Origin: Gymnopilus junonius
Lineage: Eukaryota; Basidiomycota; Agaricomycetes; Agaricales; Galerinaceae
NCBI GenBank assembly: GCA_015501075.1
Contig: JADNYJ010000128.1
Coordinates: 56,888-120,887, forward strand
Length of the DNA: 64,000 nt
Direction of reading: 5' to 3'
The translations under genes and the position numbers were made by a program. How positions within the stretch are numbered: position 1 is the first letter of the stretch; each line of letters starts with the position of its first letter. Shown here piece after piece: positions 46,186-56,921 of the stretch. Under the pieces are notes generated by a model. It saw nothing but the letters and a program-made list of their open reading frames with translations. It was not told the DNA's origin and made no database searches.

Positions 46186-47063
46186 GCTTAAGTAATCGAG
46201 TCCAAAAACCCGATTACTTAAGCAATTTAATGGTGTTTAAGTGATTTATCTATAATTAGGGTGACTTATAATTAACTAGCCATTGGATACTTGGTAATTG
46301 TATTGTCCAGTATGATTGTGTTGACAAATATAAATTTTGCCTAGATAATAAATGTATACTTTACTCAGATTGGTATTTGATGCCATTTTATCTGCAACAA
46401 AGCAGACAAAACTAAACAATTTAAAACAAAGGTCATCATTGCTGTGCTTGACTGGAACTGTGGTAGTGTTAAGTGGATTATATTTATCAAGTGGTTTGCT
46501 TAAGTAATTGAATCTTTTGACCTGATTACTTAATTGTTCTCATCATTGAGCTTGCTTAAGTAATCGTGTCTGAAAACCCGATTATATAAGCATAGCAGTT
46601 GATGGCTAAGTAATGCAGCAGTCAAACTCATTTGACTGAGGTCTATGCAGATGCATGTGAAAGTTCACGTAGATTATATTCATTTAGTTTTGGGCCTTGG
46701 CCTGCTCTCTTCATTGTCTCGTCATCATATATATGATCACCTCCCCCCTAGATAGGTTCCTCATGCCCTCTTTTCTTTATAACCATACTTGCTCAGCTTG
46801 TCATATTAGCCCTTTGTGCACTCGACCATTTCCCTTTTACTCAGAGCTTGCTAGTCATTGGCTCGAGCTTCTCTTTTCTTTTCACTGTACTTAATTGCTT
46901 AATTATATTTATCAAGTGGTTTGCTTAAGTAATTGGGTTTTTTGACCTGATTAATTAATTGTTCTCATCATTGAGCTTGCTTAAGTAATTGTGTCTGAAA
47001 ACCCGATTATATAAGCATAGCAGTTGATGGCTAAGTAATCAGGGTTTTGGAACTGATTACATA
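46186..47063. repeat. Family of GCTTAAGTAATCG hairpin units and a duplicated 138-base unit
   Basis: At 46186-46198 GCTTAAGTAATCG is followed after 12 bases by its exact reverse complement (46211-46223). Related diverged hairpins occur at about 46499-46540, 46554-46594, 46922-46963, 46977-47018 and 47031-47063. The stretch 46477-46614 is repeated with few changes at 46902-47039. The shared TTAAGTAATC arm and an AAAACCCGATTA loop side show a common origin. Confidence 0.8.
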
Positions 47064-47479
47064 AACAAATCAACTAGGTCATGTAAATATAGTATGAGCG
47101 TCTGGGAGGTGCAGGGAATACTTCTATCCCATTCCATACACTGCCTATTTTGGAAAGATCACCCACAATATGAGGAAATTCTTTCATCAATCTTGATATT
47201 CAGGTTATATGAAAGACAAAACTTGGTTCTGGTAACCTCATTCCATAGGTGTGTCTCAATGTAATAAACTAGAAGGTTACTTGCTTTTAACAATCTACTG
47301 ATATGTGGTTATCAAAGAAATTGATGTGGTTCTCAAGCACTCTGGTGAAGTCCCCTAACTCCATTATGTGGTTATTAAGTGCAAAATTTTTGAACTGCAA
47401 AGTCAAATTCTCTTAGTGAATCACTGCTGTTTATTTCTCAAGATCTTTGATGACTCAAGCTCCCTGATGCAATTCTCAG

Positions 47480-48034
47480 TAGTGTTTGAAGGTCTAGTTA
47501 GGTCTGGTTTTTGGGGTCCCAGGGTTGCTAACTGAGACCAAGACTGGTTAGGCTTTCTTCCCAGACCCAAAAAAACTGTTAACCACAGTTACTAACAGGT
47601 TAAGACTGAAATATTAAAAACTGGTCATAACCAGCTATAACCATTGGCAATTGCATCTTTGTCACTCAGGATAACTTGTTGTAGTTTTTGTAAGCTTCAA
47701 AATGACCTCAATAACATTAAATTTGGTTAAGAAATAGCTGAGTTATGAATTTTTAACTAGTAATCTACTCTTTTCACTGATATTTCACAGTTTTTAGCAT
47801 AACTTGATGAGTTTTTGGCCTAAAAATATGATATTGGGGTTGTTTTGATGGGTAGAATTAGGGCTGCACATTAACTGGTCTTAATCAGTCACTTACCAGT
47901 CTCATGACTGCAAAAAGACCTGTTAGTTGAAGTTCAAACTAGGCTAACCACTAACCATAGTCCAGTTATTTGCAGTTAGGGCCAGGTTAGGTCTTGGTTA
48001 ATTTCCAGTTAACTAAGCTAACCCTCAAACACTA
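47480..48034. mobile_element. TA-flanked MITE, 555 bases
   Basis: TAGTGTTTGAAGGTCTAG at the left end (47480) pairs with the reverse complement of CTCAAACACTA at the right end (48034). A TA at each outer edge fits a Tc1/mariner-type target duplication. The inside is rich in GGTTAG/CTAACC motifs and has no coding capacity. Beyond the first ten bases the ends match only loosely. Confidence 0.5.
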
Positions 48035-49743
48035 ATTCTTGAGCTCTCTGATGTGGGTTTCTATTGTAGCCATTTGCACAGATATATTGTGGATTGCATC
48101 TTTGTATTATAAATGTTTTACAGACCCAGATAAGCAACAATTGATATCAGAAGTTCCAGTACAATAAATCACTCAATAAGACAGGGTATTGTGCATCTAT
48201 GATAATGGACTTACTAATGCCAACCCCATTCATCACAATATGGTTGTACATGGTGTGGTTGTAGGATCTGATGTCACTGCCCCTCCCACCACTATCTCCA
48301 TTTTCTGATTTTTCTCTAAGTGTGTGTTGTTTTATTGTAATCAACATCTTACTATAGTATAATTAATACAGAGTAACTATATAGCATTCTCCCAATGCTC
48401 TACCACTGCTTTCATAAAGCAGGAAAAGCATTGTCCTGCCATGCAAAGCGGTGGCCCGCTAAAACAAGTAGTATTTTACTACTCACATTCCAGACTGAAA
48501 ACATCATAGCATTGGCATAGATGGGGCAACATCAATGAAGCTGCATAAGTATAAACCCATCAAATTTGATGTTTACTGAATGCTATCCAAGGACATCCCT
48601 AAAACCCATCAACCCAGCCTCTCTATTTCATATGCAGTCTCTTGGGCCTGCCCTACACAAAGAAATCCTGATAGACATGGCAAGTACACAGCAACTTTTC
48701 AATTCAATAAGTGGTCATGAAGATATAAAAATTGAGAAGGCAGAATTTATATCAGAATGGAGGTGAGTGATTTGAACTATCAATTGCAGGTCCAGAATGA
48801 TCAATGGAGGCTTATACTGATGGTTGCATATTTCTAGGCAGTGGTAAGTTTCACTATAGCCATCTTCTCAGACAAGTTCCAGTGAAGAATTAACAAATGT
48901 TGCCCATTTCCATTCTCCAGTGGGTGGACAAGGTATGAACACTGCCATGCAAGATGTAGTGAGTACCCTATAACTTGTCAGATGTAAAAGTTATCTCAAG
49001 AGGTTTTATAGCTTAATCTCACATGGAAATTAGTTCTTGTGCTCAAGTACAAAGCACACCCCAGCTTATTTGCTTCATATAAAGCTGAGCGAATGCCAGT
49101 GGTGACAGAAATGTTGAACTTACCTATGGTATTGCATTCTAGAGCTTTCCCTCATGTCCCAACAATGGCATTTACAGTGGGCAATGATGAACAGGAGGAT
49201 CTGATGAAACACTCCCAAAATCTGCTCCAGTTGGGTATAAATTATCACTGAAGTTACATTGTCTATGATGAAAGGAATAATGAGCAGTGGGTAGAAGACA
49301 AGAAACTGTATGGTATTATGGACCAGAACATTTGAGCCAGAGATTGTGCACCATTTATCGGTGACCTTGTTGAAGAGCTAGGACAGAAGTCAATCAATCT
49401 CTTCATGCTCCTTGAAAAAACACCTTCTCATCTTGTCTTGATTTTTCCATCAACTTCATCTTCCCAATCAGCAGACCTGGCTCTGATCCAAGGTCTCATT
49501 AGCACCAGTCTGATTCAGGTCATTGCCATTGTTGAAGGCCAAGGTCCTTATCCTAAGAATGTCCAAAGTGTGAAGTACCTCACTGACTTCAACAGTGTAG
49601 CTCAGAAGGCATACAGCATCAACAGTCACACAGTCTATGTCACTATCAGACCAGATGGGATCATTGGTGCATACAACTTCAGACTGGAGGGTATCGTGGA
49701 GTACTTCACTTGGTTAGGTGTCCAGATCCCCATGTTGGAATAG

Positions 49744-50149
49744 CAACAGGGTACTTCAATTCCTTCTGCAGTTAACCTTCACCTCACCTCCTTATTGTCC
49801 TTACAGTCACTCACAGTGGTTCTGACTTAAAACTGAAAGAAATGATCATAGCTTTATTTTGTGTTTAGAACTTGGCTCAGACTCGGAAGGCTGGTTGCTC
49901 ACAGGTATAATTCAGTCCATGTAAATACCCCAGGTCCAACTTTTTATACACAGAAGAATAATGATTCAATCATGAGGATATCATCATTATTTACTCATTT
50001 GTAAGCCAGAATGACAAACAGGTGGCTACTTCCCTGGCTCCAAGGGTGTTGGGGTTTTGTGCCATTTCTACCAAGGGCCTTATCCAGAAGCTAAGGTTTG
50101 ATTTTTCTTTCCACACAGTTATTCATAATGTCAACTGAAACATTTTATA
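49744..50149. other. Spacer between relics
   Basis: CpG-poor sequence. A stretch near 50030-50095 (GGYFPGSKGVGVL-like reading) may belong to the phosphotransferase relic that follows. Confidence 0.35.
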
Positions 50150-50644
50150 CTCTAGGCAGCCAATGTTCGCTCTTATGCCTCTATTGTGATTGAACTGTGG
50201 GGAACCAATGCTCCAAGTGTTAATGGAAGTGTCTCCTCATTGGACTCTGTTTCGAATACCCCTATTATAGGACCCTCTATCCTACCTTCAGAACCTCCTA
50301 CAGTCATCTATTCAATAAATGAGTACTTCACATAGCATTTTCAGAACAAACTGAATTCCTCCAGCATTGTGCTGTCAGAGCAAGATTTGGACAAAGCACA
50401 TTGCATGCTGAAGAGACTCGAGGGACTTGTATCACAGTATATTACTAACTATGATGCTGCTCTACTGAGAAATGTTCCCACTTATGAGGACTTGTATCTA
50501 CAGAATGTTTTGGTTGATGACAGGGGTTTGATCACTGGAATCATCAACTGGGAATATCATATGGTGAAGCCAGCTGTACTAGCTGCAGCATATCCATATT
50601 GGATTTGCATCAGCAAATCCTGGCCAGTCAATGCAGTATTATGA
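50150..50644 (+). pseudogene. Aminoglycoside-phosphotransferase-like kinase relic (C-terminal part)
   Basis: Readable pieces are AANVRSYASIVIELWGTN, then LSEQDLDKAHCMLKRLEGLV and TYEDLYLQNVLVDDRGLITG-IINWEYHMVKPAVLAAAYPY. The block corresponds to the catalytic loop and metal-binding segment of fungal APH-fold kinases (H-x-D-L-H-x(2)-N and I-I-D-W-E). Here the catalytic loop reads YEDLYLQN, without its His residues, and the metal-binding Asp is Asn. The N-terminal lobe is missing or unrecognisable and a stop lies upstream, so this is a decayed fragment. Confidence 0.6.
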
Positions 50645-50646
50645 AG

Positions 50647-51309
50647 TACTACCTAGCAACATAGCAACATAGCATGGGGTTATTAGCTAGATGGCCTTGA
50701 GCAAGTTGTGTGGGGTTGTACCTAGAAAGGGCTGTGCTCTGTGATGCACTATGCAATGCTGTGTAGAAGTGCCGGCAGCCTCCATAGCACTCCATAGCAC
50801 TCCCTTGACTTCACTCTGTAGCACTCTGTAGACACCCCATCAAGTTTGGCAACACTCTCAGTTAACTGTGTATTACTGTGTAGACAAGCCAGAGTTCTCT
50901 CTAATGCTGCCATGACCTTGGTAAGTGATATATAGCTTGCCCTGGACTCTCTGCAGTACCTCATAGGTTGGCCTAAAAAGGGGTCAAGCAGGAATGACCA
51001 AATGTATCAATCCATTTATAGATCACCCCATGATGGATATGAAATCCAATGTGCATTCATGGTCTGTACTACATAGCAAAAACATGCAGGAAATCCACTC
51101 CAATTACTACCAGGTGCCAGGCATATCAGGTACTCATGCTAAAAACCCATCACAGTGCAAACATCAATTGAATCCCAATATGTGGACTCAGTCTAGCATA
51201 ATGCTCATGGTAGGGTCAATGGAGGTGCACTTGGGTTCCTGTTTCTGCCTGATATCAAATACCATGAATTCAACCAGCTAACTCATTCAGAAGAGTATAT
51301 GATGTACAT
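50647..51309. other. CpG-poor spacer with short tandem motifs
   Basis: Contains small repeats such as CTAGCAACATAGCAACATAG near 50650 and CCATAGCACT/CTGTAGCACT pairs near 50780-50830. No gene seen. Confidence 0.4.
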
Positions 51310-52690
51310 TCCCTGTTGTGCCCACAGGTAGAGGGTCCTGGAAAGTTTGACTGCATGATACTCATTTTCTTTGATTTGCTTCATCATGGTACATGTATCA
51401 TTGCACACAAAATAATGCACGTCAGCATAAAGTTAAGAAGACTGATGGCACCAAACACTGAGACAAGGGAAAAATGGAGTCATTCCTTTGTCATGGCTGG
51501 CTTCATATCACTGCCTGGCCAGAAAGCAATATTGTTTTGGCAAAATTAAGTCATGAAGAAGACCATGTTGACTATTGGTTAGTTGATTTGCCCAGTGAAG
51601 TAAAGGAAATGGTGAAAAACCATCCAGATCTGAATGCTACTCAGGTGCATTATTATTATCATTTTTTGTAAAAAGAAAGCCATCTAATAAAACAGCAAAT
51701 AGCTCTGGGACAATATTCTGAAGAAAAACAGGACACCAAAGTTTTCTCGAAAGGCTGTATATGAGCTTTGGCATGAGCAATCCAGCAAGAAATGGAAATG
51801 AGATCACAATGAATTGAAGTCAGCCAAAATTCTCATTGAGGAAGCTTCTCAGACACCTCCAGGTTCAGATCTGCAGAGTTTCTACAAAGTGGAATCTATT
51901 CCTCTGCACAATGAAGATGGTTTTACAGCACTTTCATTTTCTTTACCTGAGGTCCTTCGAAAGTGTGGTGGAAAAGTACATGAACTATCACTTGATTCTG
52001 CTTGTAAGTCTCTTCTAAATTAATCTGACCATTCATTGAGTTATTTTATTGACCAACACCCATTCAGGGAACACAAATGGCTCAAATTATGAAGTCTACA
52101 CACTCATGGGTGAGCTTTCTGGGTCTGGCTGTCCACTAGGATATCTTCTCATTCACTCAGCTCCTGATACTGAGTGCAGTGGGAAAGAGCAGTATTTGCA
52201 AGACCTTCTGGACTATTTCAAGAACACCTGGAAACTTTGTCCTATTATCACATTGATGGACAAGGACATGTCCGAAATCAATGCATTTCTTGCCAAATTC
52301 CCCAAGGCAAAGCATCAGCTATGTTTCTGGCATTGTTTACGTGCCATCAAAACTCGCTTGGCAATCCTGAGGCGGCGCCCAAAATTTTATGATGTAAAGG
52401 AAGCAAAAAAGGAGTACCCTTGGATTGATGAGACATTTGTACCTATTGGACAAGAAAAAGAATCCTCCAATACCAAAGATACTTCAAGAAGGCTTGGAAA
52501 AAGCTCAAAGACAAACCTACAAGTGAAAAGAAATATGAAACAAATGTTAGTGAGTGGACATGCAACTGCGGTCACCAGAAATATGATCCGCATCACCTTT
52601 GCAAGCACTTGGTACAGGCTGTAGGTCACCCTTCCGAGACCCCTCTATCGGCACCCTTTGCTAGTTTCGAAGGGAACACTCCCAGGTGAA

Positions 52691-53041
52691 TACTGTACTA
52701 AACTGACTGACTCTTCAGTCATGCATCACAAAGCCGGCCGAAGAGAAGAGATTTCCCTGTTTGTCATGCATCACTGAGGGCTCTGAAGAGGGTGACAGGC
52801 CAAAAAAAGAACAGCCAAAAATGGTAAAAAAACTCAAAAATTTTCTCCTTCTACCTGTGTAGTGTTGTATACAAATGACAGCAACAAAATTTATCAATTT
52901 CAAACCATCCGCCATGATTTGCAACCAGTCAAAGAGTTTTGCCTCTTCATCATGCATCCCAGGCACCCCTGAAGAGCTGAAGAGATGGTCGAAATGTGTC
53001 ACACATCACCCCGCTGAAGAGTCGGTCAGTTTGGTACAGTA
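52691..53041. mobile_element. TA-flanked MITE A inside the transposase gene
   Basis: TACTGTACTAAACTGACTGA... (52691-52719) pairs with the reverse complement of 53014-53041, differing at few positions (C/T changes). With TA as target duplication the inner ends are CTGTAC...GTACAG, as in Tc1/mariner-type MITEs. Length 351 bases, no coding capacity. Confidence 0.7.
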
Positions 53042-53182
53042 TATTGAACTGGATGGCAGCATTACCGATGGCGATGACAATACATGGTCTGGAGATCCAT
53101 CACTATTAGGTGGAAATGGTGGCTGGCATGATTTGCAGAAGTCAGCAGCTGGTACTGCTCGAAAGCATGTCCGTGATGAAGG

Positions 53183-53564
53183 TACTGTACCATTTCAATC
53201 AATTCGGCAGGCCCCGTGATGTGTGATGCACCTGCTGAAATTTTGATTTCGGTGCCTTGGGAAACCTGCCATGACACAAATTTTTTTTCGGCAGGTGTTG
53301 AAGCAGCAGGAGGGAACAATGACATACATGGTGAGAGGATTCCTACAAAATTATTTGTTTCCAGGCTCGAATGGCCAAAACCACATCAAATTTGCACCGG
53401 GGGAAATTTTCTGATTTTTTCCCTATTTTTGGCCGATTTTTTGAAATTATGACCTCCAAAATGGTTTCGGCACCTACGCAAAATTGCCGTGACAACTGTG
53501 ACATTTCGGCGATTTTGAAGGGCCCGTGACGTGTGACTGCCGAATTGAATGAAATGGTACAGTA
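53183..53564. mobile_element. TA-flanked MITE B inside the transposase gene
   Basis: TACTGTACCATTTCAATCAA... (53183-53210) matches the reverse complement of 53537-53564 at 27 of 28 bases. It shares the TACTGTAC end with MITE A, 140 bases away. Length 382 bases, no coding capacity. The second arm is followed by the continued C-terminal part of the transposase. Confidence 0.75.
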
Positions 53565-53994
53565 TTCCCAGTGCAACTGATGCAGAGGACCGTCAGCCAA
53601 AGCACCCACGTCAATATGAAATTATCGATCTCACCTTGAGTTCTCCGGCCCCTGCACCCAGTCCCGCGGTCTCAAACTCGAATTTTGACATCTCGGACTC
53701 ATCTTCTGCAATTGGTTATGGATCTGATGATGAAGCTGAAGTGAGTACCATTGTTTCTAACAGATTTATGAATACTTAACTGGAGAAGCTCGACATGGTG
53801 GGTGAGGAACTGCTGGAACAGGCAGATTATTTAGAGAAAATGAGCAAGATCATTCGCGCACAAGTTCCCCACCGAAACCGAATCTGGACATCAACGGCCG
53901 TTAAGACACTCTGACCTCACGTTAAATGCATTGCTGAATTCGTGGATGACGTAGAATACCATGAGGAAACAGTACCTAGGAAATACGTCATATG

Positions 53995-54306
53995 ACTTTT
54001 TTCTACTGTTTCCTTGAGAAACACTGGTTGGCCATACCAAATTAGGCAAGGCCGAATGCTGGTTTTCTGGAGAAACACCTGAAAGAAATCAGGTGACGTG
54101 TTTCTTCGATGTTGTTTCCCAAAGAAACAGAGGTTGTTGCCAGCAGTGTGGGTCAATAGCGTCCACTGGCACCTCAGCTCATCCGCCTCATACACCGAAC
54201 GGTCACCGGTCTACAATCGTTCCTGGCTTGGGCCTTCGGCGGTTATCCACGTACCACCACCGACATCCAACAGCAACGTTCATCTGCCAAGTAGTTCTCT
54301 ATTCAA
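53995..54306. other. Spacer after transposase
   Basis: Contains a loose GTTTCTCCAGAAA/TTTCTTTGGGAAAC pattern near 54015-54125 (short inverted GTTTC motifs). No supported gene. Confidence 0.35.
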
Positions 54307-54612
54307 ATGATGCCTCTTTTTCTCAAAGGTTTTAGGTTAGACTTCGACAAGATATGCGAAGTGCTTGAGGTGGATGATGCAGACCGCTATGTCCGCAACA
54401 TTATCTATTGTATCCCTCGAGAGGCATACAATCGCATTGGCTGTGGCTATGGTCGGAATCGCAAATTGATTCTCATGATCGTCATGGAGGATGGGTATGA
54501 TCCGGAAGAGTTGATGAAAACTCCAGTGGATTCATCCAGCGACCCGACACTGGCTGACATTGCGCGTGAGGTGTGTACACCGGGTGTTTGGCCGTGCTAT
54601 GATGGTGCGTGA
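54307..54612 (+). CDS. Hypothetical 101-residue protein
   Basis: Open single-exon frame: MMPLFLKGFRLDFDKICEVL, EVDDADRYVRNIIYCIPREA, YNRIGCGYGRNRKLILMIVM, EDGYDPEELMKTPVDSSSDP and the end VCTPGVWPCYDGA. Amino-acid use is balanced and CpG content is normal, unlike the surrounding relics, which suggests a young or functional gene. I do not recognise the family; small proteins of this build are common species-specific genes in mushrooms. Confidence 0.45.
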   Translation: MMPLFLKGFRLDFDKICEVLEVDDADRYVRNIIYCIPREAYNRIGCGYGRNRKLILMIVMEDGYDPEELMKTPVDSSSDPTLADIAREVCTPGVWPCYDGA

Positions 54613-55006
54613 CGCGTCCGGAAATACGTTCAGTGTACGCCTAGTATTAACAAGCAGACTAGATATTGACAATCTTGAGACATTTTGGGATAACTGGGAC
54701 GGTCCGAAGATCGGGGAGATGACAGCCTGAAGAGGCTGTGGCGAAAGCAGTGTTGCGACTTGAGATGGGAATTGTTGAGCTAGGATAGAAGTGAGTGAGG
54801 CAGAGAGGGCGAGCCAGGACAAGCTTTCTGTAGTGGGCATGAATCGAGTTTGGAATCATGCCCTGAATCAACTACTCTGACTGTCCCTATTGACTTTAAA
54901 TTATCAGATATTGCCTTTATTTCTGACTTTGTGAGATCGTGAACACCTTAGTACACCGAAGTTGTTTACGGGAGACTACTAGATATGTAAAGCTTCAATA
55001 AATGGA
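54613..55006. other. Spacer
   Basis: Short leftward frames (54532-54840, 54659-54871) have no motif. No gene supported. Confidence 0.4.
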
Positions 55007-55562
55007 TCATACATCGACAACCCTGTTAATGTACTTGGTGAGGGAGTGCAGGACGATGTCGGCTCCGAGGAAGAGGAGGGAGGAGTAGAAAGGGGGAAGG
55101 TGTTGTTTATTAGTAGTAGGACGAGGAGTAGTACGAGAGGTGCGAGTGCGCTAGGCGGGTGATATGCGGGATATCAATTAGGCAAGAGGGTTGGGTTGCT
55201 GGGTGATTCTATACATACGAGCTGGTTGGAAAGATGAAGATCAGCGATTGAACTCGAAATAGGTACAAGACGATGCGTACCTTGGTATTTTACCTAAATG
55301 CTGCTATCACCTCCTCGTCTCCCACTGAGTCCAGGTCCAAAAAGGTAGCTTCTAATTCCTGGTTCTCAGCTACAACGCGGCTGGTATAGCGGAACGTGCC
55401 ACATAGACATCGTTCACACGCACGACGCGTGCGTTGGGATGGAGGGCTCGGAGAATGGTGGCTGTTGTCGAAGATCCAGAGGCATAGGCAAAGGCATGAA
55501 CTCCGCCCGGCTCCAGGGAGAACAGCATGGCTCCTCAAGCATTCCTGTTGAGGTTTCCTGAA
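55007..55562 (-). pseudogene. Cystathionine gamma-synthase/lyase-family fragment
   Basis: PLP enzyme of sulfur amino-acid metabolism, here only a middle piece. Readable blocks: LEPGGVHAFAYASGSSTTAT, ALHPNARVVRVNDVY, then one frame over GTFRYTSRVVAENQELEATF and LDLDSVGDEEVIAAF, a stop, an intron-like gap, CIESPSNPTL, and YSSLLFLGADIVLHSLTKYI with the PLP-binding lysine context S-x-T-K. The N-terminal third and everything after KYIN are missing, and there are at least three frame changes and stops. It is a truncated dead copy; a functional gene should exist elsewhere in the genome. Confidence 0.75.
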
Positions 55563-55799
55563 ATGAGAATACTTTCAAAAGGAAGAAAGGAAAGAACTCA
55601 TCAGATCCGCGTTGCCATCAGGGTGTAAATGGAGAAGTAGATGCACCTAGTGGACGCCAATCGCAGAGTGCTTGAGCCTTGAACGTTACATTGTGCTGAG
55701 CGAGATGGGGAATCACCGCGGCTGTTTCTGGGTCTGGGTGTGGCAGTGGCCACTTTCTCGAGCTTTCCTTCAGACATCACCTTTTTACTTCAATTTGAA

Positions 55800-56652
55800 A
55801 TTCCTTTCATTCTTATAAAGATACTTTTTAGATTGTCCTACCTAGTTTATGAGAGGCCTTTTCTTAGGTATAAAAAGCGCACCATTTGTACTAGATAGTC
55901 GACCGTGAATTCAGTCTTTATTTCAGTCTTTGATGGTTCTCGTATGTCAGGTCTCGTGATTTCGCACGCACCTGTCACATATTTTTGATAGCTCAAAGCT
56001 TTCGCATCGACTATCTCGAACGTTTATCATCTCTCTCGTCGCATCCCCTGTTGGATCCAACTTGGCTTGATCACCCAAGTCTTCCCGGTGAGGATTCTTT
56101 GTAGAAAGGCTGATTGTTATGAGTTCCCACAGGTACCCAACAGAGGGGGTGGAGCTGACTCAGCCTGCCCTGGAGCTTGACCGGATGTCGAGAGGAGCTC
56201 CACTGTAGCATTTGGCGAGGTGGAGCGGGTTGCGTCAGACCATGCAGAGACCGAAGTGCCTGGGGTCCATGAGCAAGGGAATGGGAGCAGCGAGAGCCAA
56301 GCTGTTGGCTTGATCGGAGCTGGGAACACTCGGCCCGCTGTAGGCGGTCACGGAGTGTTGACTCCAGAGGACCTTGAGAGCAAGGGCTCTCGAGGAAGCT
56401 TGGGATGCAGTGGCCCAAGCTCGGGAAAGCATCAGGCTGATTGAGACCCAGCTGATGCGAAAGTATGGTAACCTCTTCGGAGGTGGAGGCGAGGTGTCCC
56501 AGTCTCAGGAACCTCCTTCGAAAGGAAAAGAGAAGGACCTACGCGAGTGGGGCGCATTAGGTATTCTCAAAAAGGAACTCGAGGTCGAAGAGCAATGGGC
56601 TCGCCTCGAAGAATATCAGAACTCAGGTAGTGTTGCCGCCGGAGCGGGGTGA
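55800..56652 (+). mobile_element. Possible LTR-retrotransposon relic (promoter-like end plus gag-like frame)
   Basis: A stretch with TATAAAAAG at about 55869 and TTGGATCCAACTTGGCTTG near 56052 resembles an LTR and primer-site region. It is followed by MSSHRYPTEGVELTQPALEL and, after stops, the coiled-coil frame LEEAWDAVAQARESIRLIET and LKKELEVEEQWARLEEYQNS. No protease, polymerase or second LTR was found. The assignment is tentative. Confidence 0.3.
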
Positions 56653-56921
56653 GGCGAGTGCGAGGTGATAACTCGAACCAACTCGGACGACCTCGTGAGT
56701 TCGGCCACTTCCGCATCTTTCGAATTGTCCGGAGGTCTAATGATCGACTCCAAAGTGAGTTATAATGTGAACGTTATCCAATTTTCAAACTGATGCAAGC
56801 TTTCAGCAGGAGCTCGTGATAAATGTATAAAGCATAGTGCCATTTCTGGCAGACAAATTTGTATAAGCGCGGCATTTATATACTGTGTATACCTTATTTG
56901 TATCATATTGATGCTGGTCCT

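Larger units (their letters stand above)
45660..48600. mobile_element. Repeat block inserted in monooxygenase gene
   Basis: This AT-rich block sits between two coding halves that join logically in the family alignment. I find no CpG at all from 45701 to 46190. It contains hairpin units, two direct repeat copies and an inner MITE (entries below), but no transposase. Its own ends are not defined by clear inverted repeats; the coordinates are where recognisable coding stops and resumes. Confidence 0.6.
44708..49743 (+). pseudogene. FAD-dependent phenol-hydroxylase-type monooxygenase, interrupted by repeats
   Basis: Left half: MSVLQEKSQVLVITAGPTGL (the first Gly of G-x-G-x(2)-G is Thr here), YLGKHGVDVRIIEKSSEEHG, PRTQELLAIMGTEKDL, FVSQAQLEVILHCCQ, DHDYLVTVDGAKG (the DGxxS-type motif) and WTANIEVPGFSRE, then KWHAWAG near 45620. 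Right half, from an acceptor at 48637: SLGPALHKEILIDMASTQQL, DIKIEKAEFISEWR, the FAD motif HFHSPVGGQGMNTAMQDV, LFASYKAERMPVVTEMLNLP, and the thioredoxin-like C-terminal domain ending VTIRPDGIIGAYNFRLEGIV near 49743. Between them lie about 2.9 kb of repeats. The conserved Asp before HSPVGGQG is lost, and several stops occur. Family: PheA/TfdB-like aromatic hydroxylases. Clearly a relic. Confidence 0.8.
51310..53994 (+). mobile_element. MULE-type transposase with SWIM finger, decayed
   Basis: DNA-transposon protein. Pieces in order: KLRRLMAPNTETREKW, then one frame over CHGWLHITAWPESNIVLAKL, SHEEDHVDYWLVDLPSEVKE; TPKFSRKAVYELWHEQSSKK; WNTNGSNYEVYTLMGELSGS, GCPLGYLLIHSAPDTECSGK. The catalytic part is LMDKDMSEINAFLAKFPKAK then HQLCFWHCLRAIKTRLAILR (MULE DDE region). 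The SWIM finger WTCNCGHQKYDPHHLCKHLV (C-x-C-x(n)-C-x-H) lies at 52555-52614. The C-terminal part, DYLEKMSKIIRAQVPHRNRI and VDDVEYHEETVPRKYV, resumes after two MITEs and ends about 53994. Several frame slips and stops make it inactive. Terminal repeats of the element itself were not found. Confidence 0.75.

Noticed and set aside
46697..46894. 65-residue hydrophobic frame as a small membrane protein gene
   Set aside because: It lies inside the CpG-free repeat block, between copies of the hairpin family, and has AT-driven composition only.
46186..47063. CRISPR-like array from regularly repeated hairpins
   Set aside because: Units are unevenly spaced, diverged and self-complementary with no unique spacers; the genome is eukaryotic.
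47480..48034. Telomere remnant suggested by GGTTAG/CTAACC motifs
   Set aside because: Motifs occur in both orientations, are irregular, and the block has MITE-like ends.
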